Part shown: positions 24,992 to 34,237 of the stretch, in pieces
Layout of the letters: every line of letters begins with the position of its first letter
How positions within the stretch are numbered: the stretch's first letter is position 1
DNA from: Streptomyces sp. ISL-1
GTDB taxonomy: Bacteria > Actinomycetota > Actinomycetes > Streptomycetales > Streptomycetaceae
Length of the DNA: 64,000 nucleotides
Reading direction: 5' to 3'
Assembly: GCF_018614585.1 (NCBI RefSeq)
Contig: NZ_JAGGOI010000007.1
Location: 349,340-413,339 of the forward strand
Notes under the pieces: generated by a model
The model's input: only the letters and a program-made list of their open reading frames with translations
What the model was told of the DNA's origin: nothing
Databases searched by the model: none
Made by a program: the position numbers and the translations under genes

Positions 24992-26725
24992 TCAGCTCAT
25001 CCGCAGCGCAAGGAAGAAGTCGAGCTTGTCCTCCAGCCGCGAGAGGTCACGGCCCGTCAATTGCTCGATTCTGCCCACTCTGTACCGCAGCGTGTTCACA
25101 TGCAGATGCAGCCGCGTCGCGCACCGCGTCCAGGACCCGTCGCAGTCGAGGAACGCCTCCAGCGTCGGGATCAGCTCCGCGCGGTGGCGGCGGTCGTAGT
25201 CGCGCAGGGGGTCCAGCAGGCGGGCCGTGAAGGCGCGGCGGACGTCGTCCGGGACGAAGGGGAGCAGCAGGACGTGCGAGGCCAGTTCGTGGTGGCCCGC
25301 CGCGCAGACCCGCCCCGGGCGGGCCGCCGCGACGCGGCGGGCGTGGCGGGCCTCCTCCAGTGCGCCGCGCAGCCCCTCCGCCGAGCTGACCGCGGCGCTG
25401 ACGCCCAGCGTGAGCCTGCCGTCGTCGGCGAGGCCGGCCGAGAGCGGGTCGCGCACGGAGTTCAGCAGCGCGTCCGCGTGCAGGCCGGCCTCCGTGGACC
25501 CGGTGCCGGGCGCGTCCGGGTCGGCGGGGACGGCGGGCAACGGAACCAGCGCGATGGCCTCGTCGCCGGTGTGGGCGACCGCGATCCGGTCGGTGGGGTC
25601 CGCTCCGGGTGCCGCCGGGTCGACCAGGATCTCCTCGAGCAGCGACTGGGCGACAGGTCCGGGCTCGATCGCCGTGGCCGCCCCGCCGGCCGCCACCCCC
25701 GCGCCTGCGTCCCCGGCGCCGTCCTGAGCCCAGTCGACCCGGGCCACCACGACCTGCCAGTGGGGCGCGGTCCCGAGGCCGGGCAGCAGCACCGGCGCCG
25801 TCACCCGCAGACGGGCCGCGATCTCGGCGGGCGCGGCGCCCGCCTGGACCAGTTCCAGCACCTCCTGGGCGAGCCGGCGCCGTACCGTACGGGCCGCCTC
25901 GCGCCGGTCCCGTTCGACGGCGATCAGCTGGGTCACGCCCTGCAGCAGGTCAAGACGGGCGGCGGGCCAGTCGCCCGCGTCGGCCTCGACCGCCAGCAAC
26001 CAGTCCGACAGGACACTCTCGCGCACGTCCCTGGAGGCGGGGGCGGCGGCCCCGCGCCCGGTGTTCCGGATAGGGAAGAGGGAGTACGTGGCTCCGCCGA
26101 TCGTCGCCCGGTGCGGCGCGCGGCGGCCGATGCGGGTGGCGGCCAGGTGCTCGCCCGCCAGCGCGGCGCTCACCGCGGGCGGCAGCGCCTTGTCGGCCCC
26201 CGCGATCTGGCGTCCGGTGGGGGAGAGCACCCAGGCCCTCAGGTCCAGGTCCGAGCCGAGGAGGTCCAGTACGACCTCGGGTCCGCCGCCTGCCGGTCCG
26301 GACGTCATCAGCCGCCTGTGTCTGTCGACGACGGCCGCGAGATCATCGGCCCGCTCGCCCGAGACCTGACGTACGACGTACTCAGTGATCGTCGCAAATG
26401 CAACGGATTCATTGACTGCAAAGAGAGGTAGTCGATGGCGCGAACACGCCTCGACCAGATCGGCGGGAATGTCCCCGAGTTCCGCCTCGCCGGCCGCCAG
26501 ACCGGCCACCCCGGCTGTCGCCAGGATCCGGACGAACGGCTCGGAGTCGGCGGCCGTATGCCACCAGGCGAGCCCGGTCAGCACCAGTTCGCCGCCCGAG
26601 AGATACCGGCTCGGATCCCGCAGGTCGGTCGTCATCACGCCACGCACGCCACGGTCGAGTTCGTCCTCGCCGCCGAGTAGCCGCAGCCCCAGCGCATCGT
26701 TTTCCAGAAGTGCGCGCAGCCGCAT
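24992..26725 (-). CDS. pucR: PucR family purine-catabolism transcriptional regulator
   Basis: 577 residues. N-terminal PucR ligand domain (LRALLENDALGLRLLGGEDE, then GVMTTDLRDPSRYLSGGELV), a central GGDEF-like region, and the C-terminal HTH_30 with TRLHLHVNTLRYRVGRIEQL-TGRDL. It is divergent from the xanthine dehydrogenase operon, 280 bp away, and is the obvious regulator of it. ATG at 26725 follows a GGCGGCGA stretch, a weak ribosome site. The central part is rich in Gly/Ala insertions. Confidence 0.93.
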   Translation of the reverse strand: MRLRALLENDALGLRLLGGEDELDRGVRGVMTTDLRDPSRYLSGGELVLTGLAWWHTAADSEPFVRILATAGVAGLAAGEAELGDIPADLVEACSRHRLPLFAVNESVAFATITEYVVRQVSGERADDLAAVVDRHRRLMTSGPAGGGPEVVLDLLGSDLDLRAWVLSPTGRQIAGADKALPPAVSAALAGEHLAATRIGRRAPHRATIGGATYSLFPIRNTGRGAAAPASRDVRESVLSDWLLAVEADAGDWPAARLDLLQGVTQLIAVERDRREAARTVRRRLAQEVLELVQAGAAPAEIAARLRVTAPVLLPGLGTAPHWQVVVARVDWAQDGAGDAGAGVAAGGAATAIEPGPVAQSLLEEILVDPAAPGADPTDRIAVAHTGDEAIALVPLPAVPADPDAPGTGSTEAGLHADALLNSVRDPLSAGLADDGRLTLGVSAAVSSAEGLRGALEEARHARRVAAARPGRVCAAGHHELASHVLLLPFVPDDVRRAFTARLLDPLRDYDRRHRAELIPTLEAFLDCDGSWTRCATRLHLHVNTLRYRVGRIEQLTGRDLSRLEDKLDFFLALRMS

Positions 26726-27004
26726 CTCGTCGCCGCCGATCTGTCTCGTTGTTGCCGGTGGCCCCTGGCCACGGTTTTCATGGGAAAACGGTGAGGTTAC
26801 AGAGGCTCGCCTTTCGTTCGAATCTACAAGACGAGACAGGCGACCAGCCAACTCCTTCATGGTTTCGGTGACTGCACCGAGCGGGGCACGGCTTGTGTAC
26901 TGGGGCCACACCGCGTTAACAGCACATGAATAACCAGTCGAGGGCCAACCGTCCCGGGCCCGCTTGCGACGAACGACCCCCGATGATGAAGAAGAGAGCC
27001 GCTC
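26726..27004. promoter_or_regulatory. Divergent pucR / xanthine dehydrogenase control region
   Basis: 279 bp with promoters for both directions. A comparatively A/T-rich patch, 26785-26840, includes TTTTCATGGGAAAA at 26777-26790 as an imperfect palindrome and TTTCGTTCGAATCTAC. These are plausible PucR or RNA-polymerase contact sites but no consensus was matched. Confidence 0.4.
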
Positions 27005-27904
27005 ATGGACTTCCTTCGCCCCGCCTGCTGGGAGGAGGCGCTCGCCGCCAAGGCCGAGCACCCCACCGCTGTACCCATCGCGGGCGGCACCGATGTGATG
27101 GTCGAGATCAACTTCGACCACCGCCGGCCCGAGTACCTCCTGGACCTGAACCGCATCGGTGAGCTGTGCGAGTGGGAGGTCGGCGAGGAGAGCGTTCGCC
27201 TGGGCGCCTCCGTGCCGTACACCCAGATCATGGAGCACCTCCGGGCCGAGCTGCCCGGTCTGGCGCTGGCGTCGCACACCGTGGCCTCCCCGCAGATCCG
27301 CAACCGCGGCGGCGTCGGCGGCAACCTCGGCACCGCGTCCCCGGCCGGTGACGCCCACCCGGCGCTGCTCGCCGCCGGCGCCGAGGTCGAGGTCGCGTCG
27401 GTGCGCGGCAGCCGCCTCATCCCGATCGACGAGTTCTACACCGGCGTGAAGCGCAACGCGCTCGCCGCGGACGAGCTGATCCGCGCCGTGCACATCAAGA
27501 AGGCCGACGGGCCGCAGCAGTTCTCCAAGGTCGGCACCCGCAACGCGATGGTCATCGCGGTCTGCGCCTTCGGTCTCGCCCTGCACCCCGAGACCCGCAC
27601 CGTCCGCACCGGCATCGGTTCCGCCGCCCCGACCCCGGTCCGGGCGAAGGCGGCCGAGGAGTTCTTGAACGCCGCGCTCGAAGAGGGCGGCTTCTGGGAC
27701 AGCAAAGAGATCATCACCCCGTCGATCGCCAAGCAGTTCGCCGAGCTCGCTTCCGGCGGCTGCAGCCCGATCGACGACGTGCGCGGCACCGCGAGCTACC
27801 GCCGCCACGCGGTCGGCATCATGGCCCGCCGGACGCTCGGCTGGACCTGGGAGGCATACCGGGGCAATGCCCACGGCACAAAGGGAGGCGCACAGTGCGC
27901 GTGA
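27005..27904 (+). CDS. Xanthine dehydrogenase, FAD-binding subunit
   Basis: 299-residue FAD subunit of a three-subunit molybdenum hydroxylase. FAD-binding signature HPTAVPIAGGTDVMVEINF and IRNRGGVGGNLGTASPAGD, with the CO-dehydrogenase flavoprotein C-terminal domain after 190. Passes electrons from the Fe-S subunit to NAD+. ATG at 27005 behind AAGAAGAGAG. The stop overlaps the start of the next gene by ten bases. Confidence 0.94.
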   Translation: MDFLRPACWEEALAAKAEHPTAVPIAGGTDVMVEINFDHRRPEYLLDLNRIGELCEWEVGEESVRLGASVPYTQIMEHLRAELPGLALASHTVASPQIRNRGGVGGNLGTASPAGDAHPALLAAGAEVEVASVRGSRLIPIDEFYTGVKRNALAADELIRAVHIKKADGPQQFSKVGTRNAMVIAVCAFGLALHPETRTVRTGIGSAAPTPVRAKAAEEFLNAALEEGGFWDSKEIITPSIAKQFAELASGGCSPIDDVRGTASYRRHAVGIMARRTLGWTWEAYRGNAHGTKGGAQCA

Positions 27905-28476
27905 ACTTCACGGTCAACGGTCGTCAGCAGGAAGCCGACGACGTGTGGGAGGGCGAGAGCCTTCTCTACGTGCTGCGCGAGCGCATGGGCCTGCCGGGCT
28001 CCAAGAACGCCTGTGAGCAGGGCGAGTGCGGCTCCTGTACGGTCCGCCTGGACGGCGTGCCGGTCTGCTCGTGCCTCGTCGCCGCGGGTCAGGTCGAGGG
28101 CCGCGAGGTCGTCACCGTAGAGGGCCTGGCGGACTTCGCCAAGCAGCGCGCCGAGCATGGCTGCGCCACCCGTGCCTGCGGCACTTCGCTCCAGGACGCC
28201 CAGCAGTGGGAGGCCGGGCCGCAGCACTCGCAAACGGGCGAGGGCGCCGAACTCTCCCCGATCCAGCAGGCGTTCATCGACGCAGGCGCCGTCCAGTGCG
28301 GTTTCTGCACCCCCGGTCTGCTGGTCGCCGCCGACGAGCTGCTCGAGCGCAACGCCGAGCCGTCCGACGCGGACATCCGCGAGGCGCTCTCCGGCAACCT
28401 CTGCCGCTGCACCGGTTACGAGAAGATTCTCGACGCGGTACGCCTCGCGGCAGCCCGCCAGGAAGAGGCGGTCTGA
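27895..28476 (+). CDS. Xanthine dehydrogenase, (2Fe-2S) subunit
   Basis: 193 residues with two iron-sulfur clusters: plant-type ferredoxin cysteines in CEQGECGSCTVRLDG and VCSCL, and the second cluster in VQCGFCTPGLLVAADELL with NLCRCTGYEKI. A 30-residue insertion between the domains (FAKQRAEHGCATRACGTSLQ) is unusual and adds two cysteines. GTG at 27895 overlaps the upstream gene, so translation is coupled. Confidence 0.93.
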   Translation: MRVNFTVNGRQQEADDVWEGESLLYVLRERMGLPGSKNACEQGECGSCTVRLDGVPVCSCLVAAGQVEGREVVTVEGLADFAKQRAEHGCATRACGTSLQDAQQWEAGPQHSQTGEGAELSPIQQAFIDAGAVQCGFCTPGLLVAADELLERNAEPSDADIREALSGNLCRCTGYEKILDAVRLAAARQEEAV

Positions 28477-28478
28477 CG

Positions 28479-30887
28479 ATGCCACAGAACACCCCGGTCG
28501 CCACCGCTCCGGCCGGCACCCCCACCAGCATCTCCCAGGGCTCCCGCACCAAGGGCGGCATCGGCGAGTCGACGCTGCGGCCCGACGGCACCCTCAAGGT
28601 CACCGGTGAGTTCGCGTACTCCTCGGACATGTGGCACGAGGACATGTTGTGGGGCCACACGCTCCGCTCCACCGTCGCGCACGCCGAGATCAAGTCGATC
28701 GACGTCTCCGAGGCACTCGCGACGCCCGGCGTCTATGCCGTGCTGACCTACGACGACCTCCCCACGGAGGTGAAGAACTACGGCCTGGAGATCCAGGACA
28801 CCCCGGTGCTCGCCCACGGCAAGGTCCGCCACCACGGCGAGCCGGTGGCCCTGGTCGCCGCCGACCACCCGGAGACCGCGCGCCGCGCCGCCGCCAAGAT
28901 CAAGATCGAGTACGTCGAACTGCCCCTCATCACCGACGAGGCCTCGGCCACCGCGCCCGACGCCGTCCTGGTCCACGAGGGCCGCGCCGACCACCACATC
29001 GGCCATGTCCCGCACCCGAACATCCTGCACCGTCAGCCGATCGTCCGCGGCAACGCCGACGAGGCGGCCGAGCGCGCCGACGTGATCGTCAAGGGCGATT
29101 ACACCTTCGGCATGCAGGACCAGGCCTTCCTCGGCCCGGAGTCCGGACTCGCGGTCCCCTCCGAGGACGGCGGCGTCGAGCTCTACGTCGCCACCCAGTG
29201 GCTGCACTCCGACCTCCGCCAGATCGCTCCCGTCCTCGGCCTGCCCGAGGAGAAGGTGCGGATGACGCTCTCCGGTGTCGGCGGCGCGTTCGGCGGCCGC
29301 GAGGATCTGTCGATGCAGATCCACGCCTGCCTGCTCGCACTCCGTACCGGCAAGCCGGTCAAGATCGTCTACAACCGGTTCGAGTCCTTCTTCGGACATG
29401 TGCACCGTCACCCGGCGAAGCTCCACTACGAGCACGGCGCCACCAGGGACGGCAAGCTCACGCACATGAAGTGCAGGATCGTCCTGGACGGCGGCGCGTA
29501 CGCGTCGGCCTCCCCGGCGGTCGTCGGCAACGCCGCGTCCCTCAGCGTCGGCCCCTATGTCCTTGACGACGTCGACATCGAGGCGCTCGCGCTCTACTCC
29601 AACAACCCGCCCTGCGGCGCCATGCGCGGCTTCGGCGCGGTCCAGGCGTGCTTCGCGTACGAGGCGCAGATGGACAAACTCGCGGCCGAGCTGGACATGG
29701 ACCCGGTCGAGTTCCGTCAGCTCAACGCCATGGAGCAGGGCACGCTCATGCCGACCGGCCAGCCGGTCGACTCGCCGGCTCCCGTTGCCGAATTGCTGCG
29801 CCGGGTCAAGGCCAGGCCGCTGCCGCCGGAGCAGCAGTGGCTCGCGGCCGGCGAGGAGGCGGACGTACGCGCCCTGCCCGGCGGGCTGTCCAACACCACG
29901 CACGGCGAGGGCGTCGTCCGCGGCGTCGGCTACGCGGTGGGCATCAAGAACGTCGGCTTCTCCGAGGGCTTCGACGACTACTCCACCGCCCGGGTGCGCA
30001 TGGAGGTCGTGGGCGGCGAGCCGGTCGTGACCGTGCACACCGCGATGGCCGAGGTCGGCCAGGGCGGTGTCACCGTCCACGCGCAGATCGCCCGTACCGA
30101 ACTCGGCGTCGCGCAGGTGACGATCCGTCCGGCCGACACCCAGGTCGGCTCCGCCGGTTCGACGTCGGCCTCCCGCCAGACGTACGTCACGGGCGGCGCG
30201 GTCAAGCACACCTGCGAGAACGTCCGCGAGAAGGTCCTGGAGATCGGCCGCCGCAGGTTCGGCTCGTACCACCCGGCGTGGGCCACCGCCGAGCTGCGGC
30301 TCGAAGGCGGCAAGGTCGTCACTGACGGCGGTGAGGTACTCGCCGACCTGGTGGACGTCCTCGAGAGCGAGGCGGTCGACCTGGAGCTCGAGTGGCGCCA
30401 CCGTCCCACCGAGGCCTTCGACCTGGTCACGGGTCAGGGCAACGGCCACGTCCAGTACTCCTTCGCCGCACACCGCGCGGTGGTGGAGGTGGACACCGAG
30501 CTCGGCCTGGTCAAGGTCATCGAGCTCGCGGTCGCCCAGGACGTCGGCAAGGCCCTCAACCCGCTGTCCGTCGTCGGCCAGATCCAGGGTGGCACCACCC
30601 AGGGACTGGGCGTCGCGGTCATGGAGGAGATCATCGTCGACCCGAAGACCGCGAAGGTGCGCAACCCGTCCTTCACGGACTACCTGATTCCCACCATCCT
30701 CGACACGCCGACCATCCCCGTCGACGTACTCGAACTTGCCGATGACCACGCGCCGTACGGACTGCGTGGCGTCGGCGAGGCCCCGACCCTCTCCTCGACT
30801 CCGGCCGTCCTCGCGGCGATCCGGAACGCGACGGGTCTGGAGCTGAACAGGACGCCGGTGCGCCCCGAGCACCTCACCGGCACCTGA
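28479..30887 (+). CDS. Xanthine dehydrogenase, molybdopterin-binding subunit
   Basis: 802 residues; catalytic subunit that hydroxylates hypoxanthine and xanthine to urate. Molybdenum-cofactor blocks: GVGGAFGGREDLSMQIH, PPCGAMRGFGAVQACFAYEA, MAEVGQGGVTVHAQI and QDVGKALNPLSVVGQIQGG; the catalytic base Glu lies in LRGVGEAPTLSS near the end. ATG at 28479, two bases after the preceding stop. With the two genes before it this forms a tight operon in the order FAD, Fe-S, Mo. Confidence 0.95.
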   Translation: MPQNTPVATAPAGTPTSISQGSRTKGGIGESTLRPDGTLKVTGEFAYSSDMWHEDMLWGHTLRSTVAHAEIKSIDVSEALATPGVYAVLTYDDLPTEVKNYGLEIQDTPVLAHGKVRHHGEPVALVAADHPETARRAAAKIKIEYVELPLITDEASATAPDAVLVHEGRADHHIGHVPHPNILHRQPIVRGNADEAAERADVIVKGDYTFGMQDQAFLGPESGLAVPSEDGGVELYVATQWLHSDLRQIAPVLGLPEEKVRMTLSGVGGAFGGREDLSMQIHACLLALRTGKPVKIVYNRFESFFGHVHRHPAKLHYEHGATRDGKLTHMKCRIVLDGGAYASASPAVVGNAASLSVGPYVLDDVDIEALALYSNNPPCGAMRGFGAVQACFAYEAQMDKLAAELDMDPVEFRQLNAMEQGTLMPTGQPVDSPAPVAELLRRVKARPLPPEQQWLAAGEEADVRALPGGLSNTTHGEGVVRGVGYAVGIKNVGFSEGFDDYSTARVRMEVVGGEPVVTVHTAMAEVGQGGVTVHAQIARTELGVAQVTIRPADTQVGSAGSTSASRQTYVTGGAVKHTCENVREKVLEIGRRRFGSYHPAWATAELRLEGGKVVTDGGEVLADLVDVLESEAVDLELEWRHRPTEAFDLVTGQGNGHVQYSFAAHRAVVEVDTELGLVKVIELAVAQDVGKALNPLSVVGQIQGGTTQGLGVAVMEEIIVDPKTAKVRNPSFTDYLIPTILDTPTIPVDVLELADDHAPYGLRGVGEAPTLSSTPAVLAAIRNATGLELNRTPVRPEHLTGT

Positions 30888-30969
30888 CCGCCATCCCCCA
30901 CCGACTCTCCGGGGCGGTCCGCACCGCCCGGAGAGCTCAAGTACCGCACCGCTCGCGGTCCTTGAGCAT

Positions 30970-31020
30970 CCCGGCAACACCAGCAGTACCCGGCAACACC
31001 AGCAGTACCCGGCAACACCA
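30970..31020. repeat. 19-bp tandem repeat before the purine permease
   Basis: CCCGGCAACACCAGCAGTA occurs at 30970-30988 and 30989-31007, followed by a partial third copy at 31008-31020 (2.6 copies, first two identical). Located 80 bp after the xanthine dehydrogenase stop and 115 bp before the permease start, so it is in the operon's internal leader and may vary in copy number between strains. Confidence 0.85.
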
Positions 31021-31135
31021 TGCAGAACCAGTTCGTCTCGGGCCGTCCCCCGGGTCGTGCAGCCCACGCACCATCCCAAATCCCGCAGCTACAACGCTCA
31101 CGCGGGTGCCCCTGTGAACCTTGGGAGTAGGCACC

Positions 31136-32617
31136 ATGACCCAGCAGTCCCTTGAGACCAAGACCACGGCGGAGGACGCCGGCGCGGGTACGCGCCCGCC
31201 CGCCGGCCGGTCCTGGCTCGACCGGTACTTCCACATATCCCAGCGAGGGTCGACCATCGGTCGGGAGGTGCGTGGCGGAATCACCACCTTCATGGCGATG
31301 GCGTACATCATCCTTCTCAACCCCGTGATCCTGTCGGTGCCCGACGCGGCCGGCCACAAGCTCGACGGTGATCAGCTGACCACCGCGACCGTCTTCGCCG
31401 CCGCCACAACCACCATCGTGATGGGCCTCCTCGGCAATGTGCCGCTGGCCCTCGCGGCGGGACTCAGCGTCTCCGCCGTCATGGCTTTCCAGGTCGCTCC
31501 TGAGATGACCTGGGAAAACGCGATGGGCATGTGCGTCATCTACGGTCTTGTGATCGTCCTGCTCGTCGTCACCGGCCTGCGTGAACTGATCATGAACGCC
31601 ATCCCGCTTGCGCTGAAGCACGCGATCACCATGGGGATCGGTCTCTTCGTCTGCCTCATCGGCCTGGTCCAGGCCGGCTTCGTCACCTCCATGCCCGGAG
31701 ACGGCGGCATCGCGGGAGCCAAGCCGATCCAGCTCGGTACGAATGACATGCTCACCGGCTGGCCGGTGCTCTGCTTCGCCTTCACCGTTCTGCTGATCTT
31801 CCTGCTCCAGGTCCGCAAGGTGCCCGGCGCGATCCTCATCGGGATCGTCGGCGGCACAGTGTTCGCCGCGGTGGTCCACCAGTTCGCCGGGCTCGACAGG
31901 AAGGACTGGGGCGGGCTCAACGCCCCCGAGATCACCGGCTCCATCGTCAGCACGCCGGACTTCGGCCTCTTCGGCAGCGTGTCGTTCAACGGCATCGGCA
32001 GCGTCGGCGGCATCACCGTCGGCGTCATCGTCTTCACGCTCGTACTGGCCGGCTTCTTCGACGCCATGGGCACCATCATCGGCATCGGCCAGCAGGCGGG
32101 CCTCGCCGACGACAAGGGCAAGATGCCCGGACTCAACAAGGCCCTGGCCATCGACGGCGCGGGCGGCGCGATGGGCGGCCTCGCCGGCGCCTCCGGCCAG
32201 ACGGTGTTCGTCGAGTCCACCGCGGGCGTCGGCGACGGTGCGCGCACCGGCTTCGCCAGCGTCATCACCGGCCTCGCCTTCACGCTGTGCCTGTTCTTCA
32301 CCCCACTGGCCCAGGTCATCCCGACGCAGGTGGCCGCCGCCGCGCTCGTCGTCATCGGATCGATGATGCTGACGAATGCCAAGCACATCGACTGGAACGA
32401 CCAGGCGACCGCGATCCCGGTCTTCCTGACCACGGTGTTGATGCCCTTCACGTACTCGATCACGGCCGGCATCGCGGCGGGCGTCCTCGCGCACGTCCTG
32501 ATCAAGGCCGTGCAGGGCAGGGCGCGTGACGTCGGCTGGCTGATGTGGGTGCTCTCCGTAGTCTTCCTGGCCTACTTCGCCCTTCATCCGATCGAGGGCT
32601 GGCTGGGAGTCAAGTAG
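31136..32617 (+). CDS. NCS2 family purine permease (AzgA type)
   Basis: Inner-membrane nucleobase symporter of about 493 residues and 12-14 helices. Features: GREVRGGITTFMAMAYIILL at the start of the transport domain, LFVCLIGLVQAGFV, FFDAMGTIIGIGQQAG and TAGVGDGARTGFASVITG. AzgA-type members import guanine, hypoxanthine or adenine, which fits the adjacent xanthine dehydrogenase. ATG at 31136 after GGGAG; a GTG-like start at 31121 is unlikely. Probably in the same operon. Confidence 0.92.
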   Translation: MTQQSLETKTTAEDAGAGTRPPAGRSWLDRYFHISQRGSTIGREVRGGITTFMAMAYIILLNPVILSVPDAAGHKLDGDQLTTATVFAAATTTIVMGLLGNVPLALAAGLSVSAVMAFQVAPEMTWENAMGMCVIYGLVIVLLVVTGLRELIMNAIPLALKHAITMGIGLFVCLIGLVQAGFVTSMPGDGGIAGAKPIQLGTNDMLTGWPVLCFAFTVLLIFLLQVRKVPGAILIGIVGGTVFAAVVHQFAGLDRKDWGGLNAPEITGSIVSTPDFGLFGSVSFNGIGSVGGITVGVIVFTLVLAGFFDAMGTIIGIGQQAGLADDKGKMPGLNKALAIDGAGGAMGGLAGASGQTVFVESTAGVGDGARTGFASVITGLAFTLCLFFTPLAQVIPTQVAAAALVVIGSMMLTNAKHIDWNDQATAIPVFLTTVLMPFTYSITAGIAAGVLAHVLIKAVQGRARDVGWLMWVLSVVFLAYFALHPIEGWLGVK

Positions 32618-32678
32618 CCCCGGGAGCCGGGCGAACCGGGCAACTCCCACCGCCTGACACACCTTTGAGGAGACCGAC

Positions 32679-33830
32679 ATGCTGGACATCGCCGAAGAGC
32701 TGAACCGGTGGGTCGAGCACGGCCGTGAGTTCGCTGTCGCCACCGTGGTGGCCGTCGGCGGCAGCGCGCCCCGGCAGCCGGGCGCGGCCCTCGCCGTGGA
32801 CAGCGAGGGCACGGCGATCGGGTCGGTCTCCGGAGGGTGTGTGGAAGGCGCGGTGTACGAGCTGTGCCGGCAGGCGCTCGAGGACGGCGGGACCGTCCTC
32901 GAGCGCTTCGGCTACAGCGACGAGGACGCGTTCGCCGTCGGCCTGACGTGCGGCGGCGTCATCGACATCCTCGTCACCCCGGTACGCGCGGACGCGCCCG
33001 CGCGGGGGGTGTTCGCGGCGGCGCTGTCCGCCGCCGTGGAAGGGGAGGCGGCGGCGGTCGCGCGGATCACGGACGGACCCGCGGAAGTGATGGGCCGCGC
33101 GCTGCTGGTCCGTCCCGACGGTTCGTACGAAGGCTCCCTCGGCGGCCACCGGGAACTGGACCGTACGGCGGCGGGGGAGGCCCGCGCCCTTCTGGACGCC
33201 GGCCGCACCGGCACGGTCGCCATCGGCGAGGACGGCAGCCGGTGCGGGCAGCCGCTGACCCTTCTCGTGGAGTCCTCGGTCCCCGCGCCCCGGATGATCG
33301 TCTTCGGCGCGATCGACTTCGCCTCCGCGCTGGTACGGGTCGGCAAGTTCCTCGGCTACCACGTGACCGTGTGCGACGCCCGCCCCGTCTTCGCGACGAG
33401 GACCCGTTTCCCGGAGGCGGACGAGATCGTCGTCGACTGGCCGCACCGCTACCTGGAGTCGACGGAGGTCGACACCCGTACGGTCCTGTGTGTGCTCACC
33501 CACGACGCCAAGTTCGACGTCCCCCTCCTCGAACTGGCCCTGAAGCTTCCCGTCGCCTACGTCGGCGCGATGGGCTCCCGACGCACCCACGAGGACCGCA
33601 ACACCCGCCTGCGCGAGGTCGGCGTCACAGAGCTCGAACTGGCCCGTCTGCGCAGCCCGATCGGCCTGGACCTGGGAGCGCGCACGCCGGAGGAGACGGC
33701 GCTCTCGATCGGGGCGGAGATCGTGGCAAACCGCCGCGGCGGCAGCGGGGTCTCCCTGGCGGGAGCGCATACCCCCATCCACCACGACGCGGAACAGGAA
33801 CTGACAGGGCGGATCGGGTCGGTTGCCTGA
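32679..33830 (+). CDS. xdhC: XdhC/CoxI family molybdenum-cofactor maturation factor
   Basis: 383 residues; binds molybdopterin and adds the terminal sulfur ligand needed by xanthine dehydrogenase. N-terminal XdhC_CoxI domain with VGGSAPRQPGAALAV and GSVSGGCVEGAVYELC, then LTCGGVIDILVTPV, and a C-terminal Rossmann-like domain (MIVFGAIDFASALVR, then VAYVGAMGSRRTHEDR). ATG at 32679, 61 bp after the permease, with TTGAGGAG upstream. The last gene of the purine cluster. Confidence 0.93.
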   Translation: MLDIAEELNRWVEHGREFAVATVVAVGGSAPRQPGAALAVDSEGTAIGSVSGGCVEGAVYELCRQALEDGGTVLERFGYSDEDAFAVGLTCGGVIDILVTPVRADAPARGVFAAALSAAVEGEAAAVARITDGPAEVMGRALLVRPDGSYEGSLGGHRELDRTAAGEARALLDAGRTGTVAIGEDGSRCGQPLTLLVESSVPAPRMIVFGAIDFASALVRVGKFLGYHVTVCDARPVFATRTRFPEADEIVVDWPHRYLESTEVDTRTVLCVLTHDAKFDVPLLELALKLPVAYVGAMGSRRTHEDRNTRLREVGVTELELARLRSPIGLDLGARTPEETALSIGAEIVANRRGGSGVSLAGAHTPIHHDAEQELTGRIGSVA

Positions 33831-34237
33831 GGATCGCCTGAGGATCGCCTGACGGAGGCTGACGGCTTCCCGGGTGCAGGCCTTGGTTGAGCCTTGAGTT
33901 TCGTGAAGCCCCGATGCCTGCAACTGCGGTCGGACGGCCGGTCCCGGGACCGCGCCGTCCCGCCCAGCGCCCCGGCGCCGGTTCGTGATCATGCACACGC
34001 AAGAATGGCGATGTGCGTGGCCGGGGTGGGCTGTTCGAGGCCGAATTGTTCATCGCCGAGCGGCATGCAGGACACGTGGCCCGCATGCCGGTTTGCTGTA
34101 GCCGGTCACGGAGTCCATGGAGCGCGGGCTGACGCGCGGGTGACCCCGGCTCCGGCACACGCCCTCCCGCACACCCCGCACACCCAGCCCCCAGGCGTAC
34201 GACAGCCGTTGTCCAGCCTCTGCCCAGGAGTGAACCC
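33831..34237. other. Intergenic before the GH6 gene
   Basis: No supported gene. The segment starts with a short tandem of GAGGATCGCCT (33829-33851, two copies) right after the xdhC stop. The promoter of the cellulase gene must be here; I searched by eye for a CebR-type TGGGAGCGCTCCCA operator and found none. Confidence 0.4.

Noticed and set aside
28416..31079. 887-residue minus-strand ORF over xanthine dehydrogenase
   Set aside because: Antisense of the Mo subunit gene, low-complexity R/V/D-rich, no start site; the plus gene has clear catalytic motifs.
33831..34237. CebR-type operator for the cellulase gene
   Set aside because: No TGGGAGCGCTCCCA-like palindrome upstream of the GH6 start.
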